Under the pieces are notes generated by a model. It worked only from the letters and a program-made list of their open reading frames with translations, made no database searches and was not told the origin of the DNA. 64,000 nt of DNA from Candidatus Manganitrophus sp. (GTDB lineage Bacteria > Nitrospirota > Nitrospiria > SBBL01 > Manganitrophaceae): positions 1,074,001 to 1,138,000 of the forward strand of contig CP114561.1 of the NCBI GenBank assembly GCA_028865235.1, written 5' to 3'. A program made the position numbers and the translations under genes. Below, in pieces: positions 38,038-46,147 of this stretch (position 1 is the stretch's first letter; the number at the start of each line of letters is the position of its first letter).

Positions 38038-39721
38038 CTTTCTTTCCTTCCGTCATCGTCAACTGAATCCGAAAGCCGACCTTGGATTGATCGGCCGAGA
38101 TCTTGGCGTCGCTGACGTTCACCTCTTGAAAATGACCCACCTTCATCAGACCGCCCCGGATCCGATCGACCGAATCGTACGAGTCGGTCTGCGCCTCGAT
38201 CCGAATCTTGTTCCCGTCGATCACCATGTCGGTGACGTCGATTCGGACTTCCGTCGGAATCCCGGCGGTCACCACCTTCAACACCTCGAGGGGACTCTCC
38301 TCGCCGACCCCCAGAAATTCGGCGTTTTTCTTCCGCTCATTAATGGCGGCGCGGGTCTGCTCCACTTCATTCGAGACATTCTTCGTCTGCGGGAAGGTCT
38401 TCGTGAATTCGGACCGAAGCTCCTGCTTGAGCGCCTGAAACTTCTTTTCCTTCTGATGATAGTGCAGATAAAAGTCCCCACCGATCAATCCCAACAGGAT
38501 GAGGGAGACCAGTCCGACCGACGTCAGGCGGTGGCGCCGCTCGATCGACTCCTTCCCGAAGACGAACTCTCCCTGTCGAAAATTGATCTGCGTCCCCTGC
38601 GCCGGCGACAAGGCGAGGCCGAGCGCTTCGGCATACCGCGGCAGGGCGGTCGAGAAATGGGCCGTGTCCAGCCCGGCCATCGGCGGCGATCCGCTCAACG
38701 TTTCCGGCGTCATCTGAAAATGCTGTGCGATCAGCTCTTTCAGCCCCCGCCACTGCCCCCCTCCGCCGCAGAGATAGAATCCGCTGCGCGACTCCCCGTT
38801 CGTCCCTCCCGTCAATGAGACGCTCTTCTCGATCTCGATCAACCAGGAGGAGACCCGCTTCTGAACCGCCTCTCCGGCCTCGGTTCGGGGAGGGGCGCTC
38901 AGGTCGATCTCGCTCTTTCGCTTCTCGGCTTCTTCCCATGAAAGCCCCAGATCGTGCTGAAGGGCCTCCGTAAAATCATCCGATCCGATCGGGATCGTCC
39001 GGACCCATCGCAATAGCGGCGACGTCTGCTTCGCCGCGACCGAGAGACCGCAGAGGACAGTCTTGGAGGCACCGAGGTCGATCAGCAGATGCTCCGACCG
39101 CTCGTCCCCCCCGGCGGCCCCCCGCTTTTTCTCGCCGTTGGAGGGTTGGGTCATCTGCTGGTAAAAGGTGTAGAGAGAAAGGGCATCGAGGCCGACCCAT
39201 GCCGGGTCGATCCCGACCGACTGCAGCGCGCTGAGGTATCGGCGCAGCACCCCTTTCGGAACCGCGGAGACCAACAGACGCGACGATCCGGCCGGCTCCT
39301 CCTTTCCCGGCTCGGCCGCGCCCCGGATCTGAAGATCGCGCCCGCCCCCCTGCGGAAGGGGTTGGTAGTCGATCACGACCTCCTCCAGATCGAACGGGAG
39401 CTGTCCTTCGACCTCAAAGGGGACCACCTGGCGAAGACGCTTCGGATCGGTGAACGGAACGGTGATCTCCCGCGTCGAAACGAGGTGGCCCGGCAAGGCG
39501 ATGGCGGTCATCTCGCCCGGCTTGATCTTCCCCTCCGAACGAAGCTGGCGGAGCGCCTCGATCTGCGCGTCATTCGGCAGGTCCCCTCGCCCACGCTCAC
39601 CCTGCCGCTCCACCTTCCGCTCGAAGGCATCGACGAGACGAAGCCCCCGCAGGGTCCGCGCAATCCGAACCCCCTTGATGACCGATTGTCCAATGTCTAA
39701 ACCGAGAATGATTTGTGCCAT
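38015..39721 (-). CDS. gspL: Type II secretion platform protein GspL
   Basis: 568 residues. The cytoplasmic actin-like (PilM-type) domain begins IILGLDIGQSVIKGVRIART and contains EHLLIDLGASKTVLCGLSV and GFYLCGGGGQWRGL. A transmembrane helix (SVGLVSLILLGLIGGDFYLH) follows, then a periplasmic PilN-like ferredoxin fold (ESPLEVLKVVTAGIPTEVRI). GspL links the GspE ATPase to GspM. Larger than proteobacterial GspL and close to a PilM-PilN fusion. Intact. Confidence 0.88.
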   Translation of the reverse strand: MAQIILGLDIGQSVIKGVRIARTLRGLRLVDAFERKVERQGERGRGDLPNDAQIEALRQLRSEGKIKPGEMTAIALPGHLVSTREITVPFTDPKRLRQVVPFEVEGQLPFDLEEVVIDYQPLPQGGGRDLQIRGAAEPGKEEPAGSSRLLVSAVPKGVLRRYLSALQSVGIDPAWVGLDALSLYTFYQQMTQPSNGEKKRGAAGGDERSEHLLIDLGASKTVLCGLSVAAKQTSPLLRWVRTIPIGSDDFTEALQHDLGLSWEEAEKRKSEIDLSAPPRTEAGEAVQKRVSSWLIEIEKSVSLTGGTNGESRSGFYLCGGGGQWRGLKELIAQHFQMTPETLSGSPPMAGLDTAHFSTALPRYAEALGLALSPAQGTQINFRQGEFVFGKESIERRHRLTSVGLVSLILLGLIGGDFYLHYHQKEKKFQALKQELRSEFTKTFPQTKNVSNEVEQTRAAINERKKNAEFLGVGEESPLEVLKVVTAGIPTEVRIDVTDMVIDGNKIRIEAQTDSYDSVDRIRGGLMKVGHFQEVNVSDAKISADQSKVGFRIQLTMTEGKKDERKRSS

Positions 39722-39760
39722 TACCTCAATCCAAATGTAGTCAATGATGTTCCATCACGT

Positions 39761-39785
39761 GTAGGGGCGATCCTTGTGATCGCCC
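39761..39785. repeat. GTAGGGG palindromic element, copy 4
   Basis: GTAGGGGCGATCCTTGTGAT followed by CGCCC: arms GGGCGATC and GATCGCCC around a short loop. Best-formed copy, between gspL and gspN. Confidence 0.7.
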
Positions 39786-39806
39786 TTTCATAGGGATGGC
39801 GGAAAC

Positions 39807-39848
39807 AGGGCGAATACACGGTGGAACAGTGCAGGCAAGATTCGCCCT
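39807..39848. repeat. Degenerate palindromic element next to copy 4
   Basis: AGGGCGAAT and ATTCGCCCT arms with a 24-base centre. It abuts the gspN stop codon and looks like a variant of the same family with an enlarged loop. Confidence 0.5.
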
Positions 39849-40732
39849 TACAGCGCAAACGGCCTGCCGTTCACCGAGATCTGCGGTTGGCCGATCGATC
39901 CCTTCAGCCCCAGGGACAAAGGCTCGCGTCCCGAATACCCCTGTATGAAGAGAGAAGCCATCTGTTGAAGGCTCCCCTTCGGGGTCGCCTTGAGACTGAG
40001 CGAGAGAAGGCTTCCTTCCAGTGGCTCGCGGAGAATCAGATTCCCCCCGTCGCTCGTCAGGTCGACCTCATTTCCTTGAGCGGCGAAGCGCTCCACCACC
40101 AACATGCCGTTCCGAAGATTGATCTTACCACGAATGCTCGAAAAGGACACCTCGCCGATCGGGACCATCCACTGCCCCACCTGCTTCAATTGAACGCTGT
40201 TGATCGTGAAGGTGAGGCTCCCTTTCGCCTTCAACAGATCGGGACCGACCCCGCTCCCCTCCCCCTGCAAATCGAGAAGTCCCGAGAGGCCCAGCCGGCT
40301 CAGGTTGAGCTTCTGTCCCTCGCTCTTGAAAGAGAGGGAGAGCCCTTCCCGCGTTTGGACCGCCGTCGCATGGCCGATGATTTCCCCTTCGGCGATCCCG
40401 ACCCGATAATCGATCTCTCCTCGCCGATTGAAGAGAAGGGGCAACGGGGCGACCGCCGCATCGAGCGATTGGATCTTCCACTGAGGAACCGGCCCTGCCG
40501 GGCAATCGACCTGAATCTCCCGCCAGGACAAGCGCAGCGGAAAAAAGATCCCCCGCTTTCCGACCGCCATCGTGCAGCCGCTTTCCGACTCGATCGCCGC
40601 GATCAGGCGCGACTCCAGCAGGCCGAAGGGAAAGGTCAGATAGAGAAAGAAAAGGAGCATCAGAAGGCCGAAGAAGGCATACCCCAGCCCGACCGCCCAT
40701 TTTCTTTTCTGATTTTTGATCCAATCGAACAT
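39848..40732 (-). CDS. gspN: Type II secretion protein GspN
   Basis: 294 residues. One N-terminal transmembrane helix (YAFFGLLMLLFFLYLTFPFG), then a periplasmic AsmA-like region: LSWREIQVDCPAG, LDLQGEGSGVGPDLLKAKGS, GEVSFSSIRGKINLRNG and QGYSGREPLSLGLKGSIGQP, typical of the GspN family. Accessory to the secretion platform. It starts six bases after the gspJ stop. Intact. Confidence 0.82.
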   Translation of the reverse strand: MFDWIKNQKRKWAVGLGYAFFGLLMLLFFLYLTFPFGLLESRLIAAIESESGCTMAVGKRGIFFPLRLSWREIQVDCPAGPVPQWKIQSLDAAVAPLPLLFNRRGEIDYRVGIAEGEIIGHATAVQTREGLSLSFKSEGQKLNLSRLGLSGLLDLQGEGSGVGPDLLKAKGSLTFTINSVQLKQVGQWMVPIGEVSFSSIRGKINLRNGMLVVERFAAQGNEVDLTSDGGNLILREPLEGSLLSLSLKATPKGSLQQMASLFIQGYSGREPLSLGLKGSIGQPQISVNGRPFAL

Positions 40733-40738
40733 CTTCTG

Positions 40739-41461
40739 CTACGACCTTCTCGCCATCGGAAGATCGACCGTTGTTTTAAAACGATGGCCCTCTTTACCGC
40801 GGCCCCGGAGGATCAATTCGATCTCCACCGCCAGAGGGAGCTCCTTGGTCGTCTCCGAATCCCAGCGATCGACCCAATTCTTATCGGTTCGATTGAGATA
40901 GCGGAAGTTGATTCCGAGGACCTCTTCCCCGATCTCGTTCCGGATCACCCGCTCGTTCGCCAGGGCCGCCTCATGCATCAGGAACTCCTCTTCAAGACCA
41001 TAAGAGATCAACGCCCAGTCCGATTCGGGGACGTCCCGCAAGGTTCGCCCGTGGGAAACGGCGGTGAACCGGATCGAGTCGTCCGGATAGTCGGTCCCGT
41101 CGATCGTCCGGGTCCGATCCTCTCCCAAAAAGAGAAACGATTTCGTGACCGCCGATCCCGGAGGGAGCCGCGGACTCGTCGGTTGTCCCGGAATCGGTTT
41201 CGTCTGATAGATCATGCTGAGATCTTTCGCCAGATGATAAAAACCGAGCCGCGCCAGACGGTAAGAGTCGGCCTGCTCCTCCAATTGTTCCGAAACCCGA
41301 TAAGTCGCATTAAACGACCCGTACACCAGGGTGAAGAGAACGGCCAATATCGCAAGCGAGACGAGGATTTCGAGGAGGGTGAAACCCTTCGATTGCGGAT
41401 TGTCGATTTCGGATTTCGGATTTAAAACCAAAAACCTTTTCTTTCCATTCCGCAATCTCAC
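40739..41461 (-). CDS. gspJ: Type II secretion minor pseudopilin GspJ, with repeat-derived leader
   Basis: Minor pseudopilin of the pseudopilus tip. Prepilin site K|GFTLLEILVSLAILAVLFT after a 25-residue leader, then the GspJ body (YRLARLGFYHLAKDLSMI, LGINFRYLNRTDKNWVDRWD). The leader NPKSEIDNPQSKGFTLLE is encoded by a dispersed intergenic repeat (41391-41423) and is nearly identical to the leader of gspH. The start at 41461 overlaps the gspI end slightly. Intact. Confidence 0.87.
   Translation of the reverse strand: MRLRNGKKRFLVLNPKSEIDNPQSKGFTLLEILVSLAILAVLFTLVYGSFNATYRVSEQLEEQADSYRLARLGFYHLAKDLSMIYQTKPIPGQPTSPRLPPGSAVTKSFLFLGEDRTRTIDGTDYPDDSIRFTAVSHGRTLRDVPESDWALISYGLEEEFLMHEAALANERVIRNEIGEEVLGINFRYLNRTDKNWVDRWDSETTKELPLAVEIELILRGRGKEGHRFKTTVDLPMARRS
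41391..41458. repeat. CCGCAAT / TTTCGGATT dispersed repeat, copy in gspJ leader
   Basis: GATTGCGGATTGTCGATTTC plus tandem GGATTTC units, then ATTCCGCAATCT. Nearly identical over ~70 bases to 42425-42504. Confidence 0.75.
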
Positions 41462-41463
41462 CC

Positions 41464-41963
41464 CTATCCTCTCGCGTTGAATAAAAACGTGGTAAACCGG
41501 ACACTCTCCTCGCGTCCTCCCTCTTTCCAGAGGACCTCCAGATTCAACTCTCTCACCACCTCATACGGCGTCTGCTTGACCTCTTCTTTCCATTTGTAAT
41601 TGGGATACTCTTCGCCGAAATCCCTTCCCGCGCCCCCAAGTCGGGAAACCCGGCAAACGAAACCTCCGAGATCCGCTGGCGCGCCAGCAGCGTCGCCTCG
41701 GTCAGGTGGCCGGAATAGGCGGAGAGGGCGATGTCCCGGTTACGAAGCCCCAGCAAAACGGTGAGGGCGATCGCCAGCACCGCCAAGGAGACCATGATCT
41801 CGATGAGGGTGAAACCGCGTCTATTTATATGTGGGGACCCGTGCGGTTCCGACGAGGAAAGGTCGGACTCCTCCGATGCCCTCACACCCCGGCCAATCAC
41901 CGGCAAAGCCGGATGATTGGCCCCCTGGCGCCCCCTATCTTGTATCGACATCGACATACTCAT
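41464..41963 (-). CDS. gspI: Type II secretion minor pseudopilin GspI (frameshifted)
   Basis: Prepilin motif RRGFTLIEIMVSLAVLAIALTV, then LLARQRISEVSFAGFPDLG. One base is missing near 41625; the next frame completes the protein with DFGEEYPNYKWKEEV, RELNLEVLWKEGG and RFTTFLFNARG to a TAG at 41464. The start is uncertain: the ATG at 41963 overlaps the gspH end and gives an unusually long leader (49 residues) that includes a palindromic element (41891-41922). A GTG near 41885 would be shorter. Confidence 0.8.
41891..41922. repeat. Perfect palindrome in the gspI leader region
   Basis: GGCCAATCACCGGC and GCCGGATGATTGGCC arms around AAA, with a one-base bulge. It forms a very stable hairpin in the gspH-gspI transcript and may be an inserted REP-like element. 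Confidence 0.65.
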
Positions 41964-42489
41964 CCATCACCTTCACCCGGCCGGTCAGAGGATTGACGAC
42001 CAGGGTCCACTGCCGCTCCCCCTGTTTCAGGTGAATCCAGACCTTCTCTACCCCCACCGGGTAGAACTGCATGAAGGCCTCCCCTTCGTTCACCTTTCCC
42101 TGCGCCGGGGTCACAACATCTTCGAAAGAGATCTCTTTCGGAAGGACCCGCCGCCGGGTCATCGGATCGGTTGTTTCGACGAACTCGCCGTTTTCGCCCA
42201 ACGCCGCCGCCCAATAAGCGCCATTTTCAAGATTGAAGTAGAGGCGGTAGGTCTGCTTGGTCGTGGACGATTCTTGGGCGAGATGCTGGATCAGCCCGGC
42301 GAAATGCCGCGCCGTCCACTTGAGATCGGCCGCGCCGAACGAGGAGACTCGGGGAAAAACAAAGAGCGCCGTCACGCTGAGGATAAAGACGACCAGCATC
42401 AATTCGAGGAGGGTAAAGCCTTTCGATTGCGGATTGTCGATTTCGGATTTCGGATTTAAAAACAAAAACCCTCTCCTTCCATTCCGCAT
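41935..42489 (-). CDS. gspH: Type II secretion minor pseudopilin GspH, with repeat-derived leader
   Basis: Prepilin site K|GFTLLELMLVVFILSVTALF after a leader containing NPKSEIDNPQSK. The body matches GspH (LIQHLAQESSTTKQTYRLYF, EKVWIHLKQGERQWTLVVNP, TGRVKVMDEYVDV). 184 residues, intact. The leader is encoded by the dispersed repeat at 42425-42457, as in gspJ. It overlaps the gspI start. Confidence 0.85.
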   Translation of the reverse strand: MRNGRRGFLFLNPKSEIDNPQSKGFTLLELMLVVFILSVTALFVFPRVSSFGAADLKWTARHFAGLIQHLAQESSTTKQTYRLYFNLENGAYWAAALGENGEFVETTDPMTRRRVLPKEISFEDVVTPAQGKVNEGEAFMQFYPVGVEKVWIHLKQGERQWTLVVNPLTGRVKVMDEYVDVDTR

Positions 42490-42504
42490 TCCGCAATCCG
42501 CATT
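42425..42504. repeat. CCGCAAT / TTTCGGATT dispersed repeat, copy in gspH leader
   Basis: GATTGCGGATTGTCGATTTC plus tandem GGATTTC units, then ATTCCGCATTCCGCAATCCG. It spans the gspG-gspH junction and the gspH leader codons. Confidence 0.75.
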
Positions 42505-42508
42505 TGAC

Positions 42509-43037
42509 CTACTCCATGTTCCAGCTCTCGATGTCGGCGCTTTTTCCTTCTCCCCCCTTCGCCGTCGGCGCCGTAGGAGAGGAGATCGAAATCGCCATGG
42601 GTCCCGGGGCTGACATAGACATACTGATTTCCCCAGGGATCGGCCGGAACCTTCGGAAGGTAACCCCCCTCCCGCCAGTTTTTCGGGGTCTCGCCGACGC
42701 TCGGCTTGTTCACCAGCGCATCGAGCCCCTGCTCGGTGCTCGGATAGTCGCCGTTGTCGAGCTTGTACATCTGAAGGCCCTCTTCGATATTCTTGATCTG
42801 GACCTTCGCCGCCACCCGCCGCGCCTCATCGGTCCGGCCGACCAGCTTCGGGACGACCAATACCGACAGAATTGCCAGGATCGTGATGACGACCATGATC
42901 TCGATCAATGTAAAACCGGACTGCGGACGGATCAGGCTCTGGAAAGCCCTCCCACAAAGCTTGAATTGAAGAAGCCCTCTGTTTTGTGGGAGAGACCTTC
43001 CGGTCCCGATTTCCTTTTCATCCTTCTTTTGCTTCAT
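42509..43037 (-). CDS. gspG: Type II secretion major pseudopilin GspG (frameshifted near the end)
   Basis: Main subunit of the pseudopilus. Prepilin site QSGFTLIEIMVVITILAILS, then VVPKLVGRTDEARRVAAKVQ, the GspG hallmark NGDYPSTEQGLDALV, and PWGNQYVYVSPGTHGDFDLL with the calcium-binding region. A missing base near 42545 hides the true end; the next frame reads SADIESWNME and stops at a TAG (42509). The leader is unusually long (about 40 residues). Confidence 0.88.
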
Positions 43038-43046
43038 TTTCCTCCT

Positions 43047-44264
43047 TCATTTCACAATCTGGCTGACCTCGAAGATCGGCAGCAAAATCGCCAGGACGAT
43101 AAAAAGAACGACCCCCATGCCGAGGATCATCAATGGGGCGAGGAGTGACGTCATCCCGGTCACCACCGTCTCCACCTCGTTGTCATACGCCTCGGAGACT
43201 TTCTGCAGCATCCCTTCGAGCTCGCCGCTCTTCTCCCCGATGGCAATCATATGGGTCACCAACGGCGGGAAAAGACCGCTCCGCTTCAGCGGATCGGCGA
43301 TGCTCTGCCCCTCGCGGATATTTCCGCGGGCCCCCTGGATCGCCTCCTCGAGGACCTTGTTTCCGACCACCTGCTGGACGATCTCCAGCGCCGTCAACAG
43401 CGGAACGCCGCTCGCCAGCAGGGTCGCCAGCGTCCGGGTGAACCGGGAGATGGCGACCATCTTCGCCACCCTTCCGGCCAGCGGGATTCTCAGAAGAAGC
43501 CGGTCGTACTGCTCCCTTCCCCGCGGCGTTTGGATATGCCGCCGGTAGATCATTCCGCCGAGGACGCCGGCCCCGATCAAGAGCCATCCGTAACCGCGCA
43601 GGAAATCGCTCAGCGCCAGGAGGATCACCGTCGGGAGGGGAAGCGCCTGGTTCAAATCGGCGAAGATCGCCGTCACCTTCGGAACGACGAACGAGATCAG
43701 GAAAATCAAGATCGCGCCGCTGACGAACAACATCAAGACCGGGTAGGTCAAGATCGAGAAGAGCTTGTTCCGAAGCCGAACCTGGCTCTCCAGATAATCG
43801 GCCAGCCGGACCAAGATCCGATCGAGCGTTCCGCTCGCCTCCCCCGCCCGGACCATCTGCCGATAGAGCACCGAGAAGACCTTCGGATGGCGCGCCAAGG
43901 CATCGGCAAGCGAGGCCCCTTCCTTCACCCCTTCCCGGACATCGATCCAGATCTTCTTCGCCGCCGGCTTCTCGACCTGTTCGGTCAGCGCCCCCAGCGC
44001 TTCCATCAGGGAGATCCCCGCCCCGAGAAGGGTCGAGAGCTGGCGGGTCATTACCGCCGTCTCGGCCAGCGTCATCCGCTCCGAGAAAAGGGTGACCGGT
44101 TTCGACAGCCCGGTCGGCGCCGCTTGCTGCGTCTGGGTAATCTCCACCGGAAAAATCCCGCTTTTGCGCAGCTTCGCCCGCGCCACCTTGGGGCTGTCGG
44201 CATCAACAATCCCCGCCTTGCTCTTCCCCTCTACATCGAGTCCTTTGTATTCGTAAATGGCCAT
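43047..44264 (-). CDS. gspF: Type II secretion inner-membrane platform protein GspF
   Basis: 405 residues from ATG 44264 (AIYEYKGLDVEGKSKAGIVD, the standard GspF start). Two GspF/PilC cytoplasmic domains (LSTLLGAGISLMEALGAL; RFTRTLATLLASGVPLLTAL) and three transmembrane helices, including YPVLMLFVSGAILIFLISFV and the C-terminal LAPLMILGMGVVLFIVLAIL. It binds GspE and GspL. Intact. The open frame extends 25 codons upstream into a dispersed repeat, which I exclude. Confidence 0.92.
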   Translation of the reverse strand: MAIYEYKGLDVEGKSKAGIVDADSPKVARAKLRKSGIFPVEITQTQQAAPTGLSKPVTLFSERMTLAETAVMTRQLSTLLGAGISLMEALGALTEQVEKPAAKKIWIDVREGVKEGASLADALARHPKVFSVLYRQMVRAGEASGTLDRILVRLADYLESQVRLRNKLFSILTYPVLMLFVSGAILIFLISFVVPKVTAIFADLNQALPLPTVILLALSDFLRGYGWLLIGAGVLGGMIYRRHIQTPRGREQYDRLLLRIPLAGRVAKMVAISRFTRTLATLLASGVPLLTALEIVQQVVGNKVLEEAIQGARGNIREGQSIADPLKRSGLFPPLVTHMIAIGEKSGELEGMLQKVSEAYDNEVETVVTGMTSLLAPLMILGMGVVLFIVLAILLPIFEVSQIVK

Positions 44265-44270
44265 CTTAAA

Positions 44271-44348
44271 TGCAATGCGGATTTCGGATTGCGGATTGCG
44301 AATTAAAAGACAAATCGCTCTTGCCTTTCCACTCCGCAATCCGAAATC
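44271..44348. repeat. CCGCAAT dispersed repeat between gspE and gspF
   Basis: ATGCGGATTTCGGATTGCGG at the left and ACTCCGCAATCCGAAATC at the right form an imperfect inverted pair around an AT-rich centre. It belongs to the same family as 41391-41458 and 42425-42504. Confidence 0.65.
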
Positions 44349-46058
44349 AAAAGATTTCCTCCTGCGTCACCCTCAATACTTCTTCGGTTGTTGTCATCCC
44401 GGAGAGGATTCTCCGCGCGCCGTCCTCCCTTAAAGTCAGCATCCCCTTGCCGACCGCCTTCGCTTTGATCCGGGACGAATCGACTTTGGAGAGAATCAGG
44501 TTTCGGATCTCGTCGTCGAGAACGAGGATCTCGTAGATGCCGGACCGGCCGCGGTAACCGGTGTTGATGCAGTGGGCGCACCCCTTTCCCCGATAGAAGA
44601 CCAGGTTGGGCGGAGACTGTTTTATTCCGAGCTTTCCCAATTCCTCGGGGGTGGGACGATAGGAGACGCGGCACTCGGGACAGATCTGCCGGACCAGCCG
44701 CTGCGCGACGATCGCGACGACCGAGGAGGAGACGAGGAACGGCTCGATCCCCATGTCGAGAAGACGGGTGATTGCGCCGGCCGAATCGTTGGTGTGAAGG
44801 GTTGAGAAGACGAGGTGGCCGGTGAGCGAGGCCTGGATGGCGATTTCGGCGGTTTCGGTGTCGCGGATCTCCCCCACCATGATGACGTCGGGGTCTTGCC
44901 GGAGGATCGATCGAAGCCCGCTGGCAAAGGTGAGCTCGATCTTCGGATTCACCTGGATCTGCCCGATCCCCTTGAGCTGATACTCGACCGGGTCTTCGAT
45001 GGTGATGATGTTTTTGTCGGGCGAGTTGATCTTGCTGAGCCCGGCATAGAGGGTCGTCGTCTTGCCGCTCCCGGTCGGTCCGGTCACGAGGATGATCCCG
45101 TGGGCCATCTGGATTAACTGGTCCATCGTCGCCAGCCCACTGGGAGAGAGGCCGATATCTTCCAGATTCAGCAGGATGCTCGTCTTGTCAAGAAGACGCA
45201 GGACCAGCCGCTCGCCGTGCGCCGTCGGAACGTCGGAGACGCGGATGTCGATCTCCCGGCCCCCGATCTTCAGCCCGATCCGCCCATCCTGCGGCAGCCG
45301 CTTCTCGGCGATGTTCATCCCGGCCATGATCTTGATCCGGGAGATCAGCGACGACTGCAGCCGCTTCGGCGGCGCGAGGATGTTGTAGAGAACCCCGTCG
45401 ATCCGGTAGCGGATGGCGATCTCCTTCTCGAACGGCTCGAAATGGATGTCGGAGGCGCGCTGTTGCACCGCCTGGAAGAGAACCGAGTTGACCAGGCGGA
45501 TCATCGGCGCTTCATCGCTCGCGTCGAGGAGGTCCTCCGGCTCCGCCAGCTCTTCCGCCAAGGCGCTCAGGCTCTCCCCCTCGGCCAGATCGGAGATTGC
45601 CTGCTCTGCGCCGGCGGTGGCCCGCTCATAGACGTAGTTAATGCTGCTGACGACCACCCGGGAAGGGACGGCGATGACCTCGATCGGCTCCCCCAGAAGC
45701 AGCCGCAGGTCGTCGAGAGGGGAGAGGTGGAGCGGATTCGAAGCGGCGACCTGAACGACCCTTCCCGCCCGCTTGAAGGGGAGAAGTTCGTAACGCTTCG
45801 CGAAGGAGATCGGAACCTTCTCGGAAAGAGGGAGATCGATTTCTTTGGGGTCGATGGAGGCGCGGTAGGGCAACTGCCATTGTTGGGAGAGGGCCTCCAG
45901 GACGGCGTCTTCGGTGAGGGCCTTCAACCGGACCAGGATCTCTCCGATCTTTCCCCCCTGCTCCTTCTGAAGGCGAAGCCCTCTTCGAGCTGTGCGGGAG
46001 TCAACCCATGTTTTTCGATCAAAATCTGCCCGATGAGCGGGCGTTTCGGTTGTGCCAT
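44347..46058 (-). CDS. gspE: Type II secretion ATPase GspE (one frameshift)
   Basis: Cytoplasmic ATPase driving the pseudopilus. Start AQPKRPLIGQILIEKHGLTP at ATG 46058; a missing base near 45975 is followed by LRLQKEQGGKIGEILVRLKA, so the N1 domain is present. Core motifs: Walker A VTGPTGSGKTTTLY, Asp box ITIEDPVEYQL, Walker B LRQDPDVIMVGEIRD, His box STLHTNDSAGA. The tetracysteine zinc site CPEC...CAHC is also present. About 570 residues when joined. Confidence 0.93.
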
Positions 46059-46078
46059 GATTCGCTATCCGTTCTTTG

Positions 46079-46140
46079 TTAATCGTTATTCGTTATTCGG
46101 TTTCAACGCTTTAACGGTTAACGTTTAACGAATAACGCTT
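46079..46140. repeat. AACGTTAACG / CGTTATTCG repeat between gspD and gspE
   Basis: Low-complexity inverted units: CGTTATTCGTTATTCGG, TTAACGGTTAACGTTTAACG and AATAACG. A related stretch (ACGTTTAACGAATCGCGATT) is at 52000-52020 after the TPR/CARDB gene. Confidence 0.55.
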
Positions 46141-46147
46141 CTCCGGT

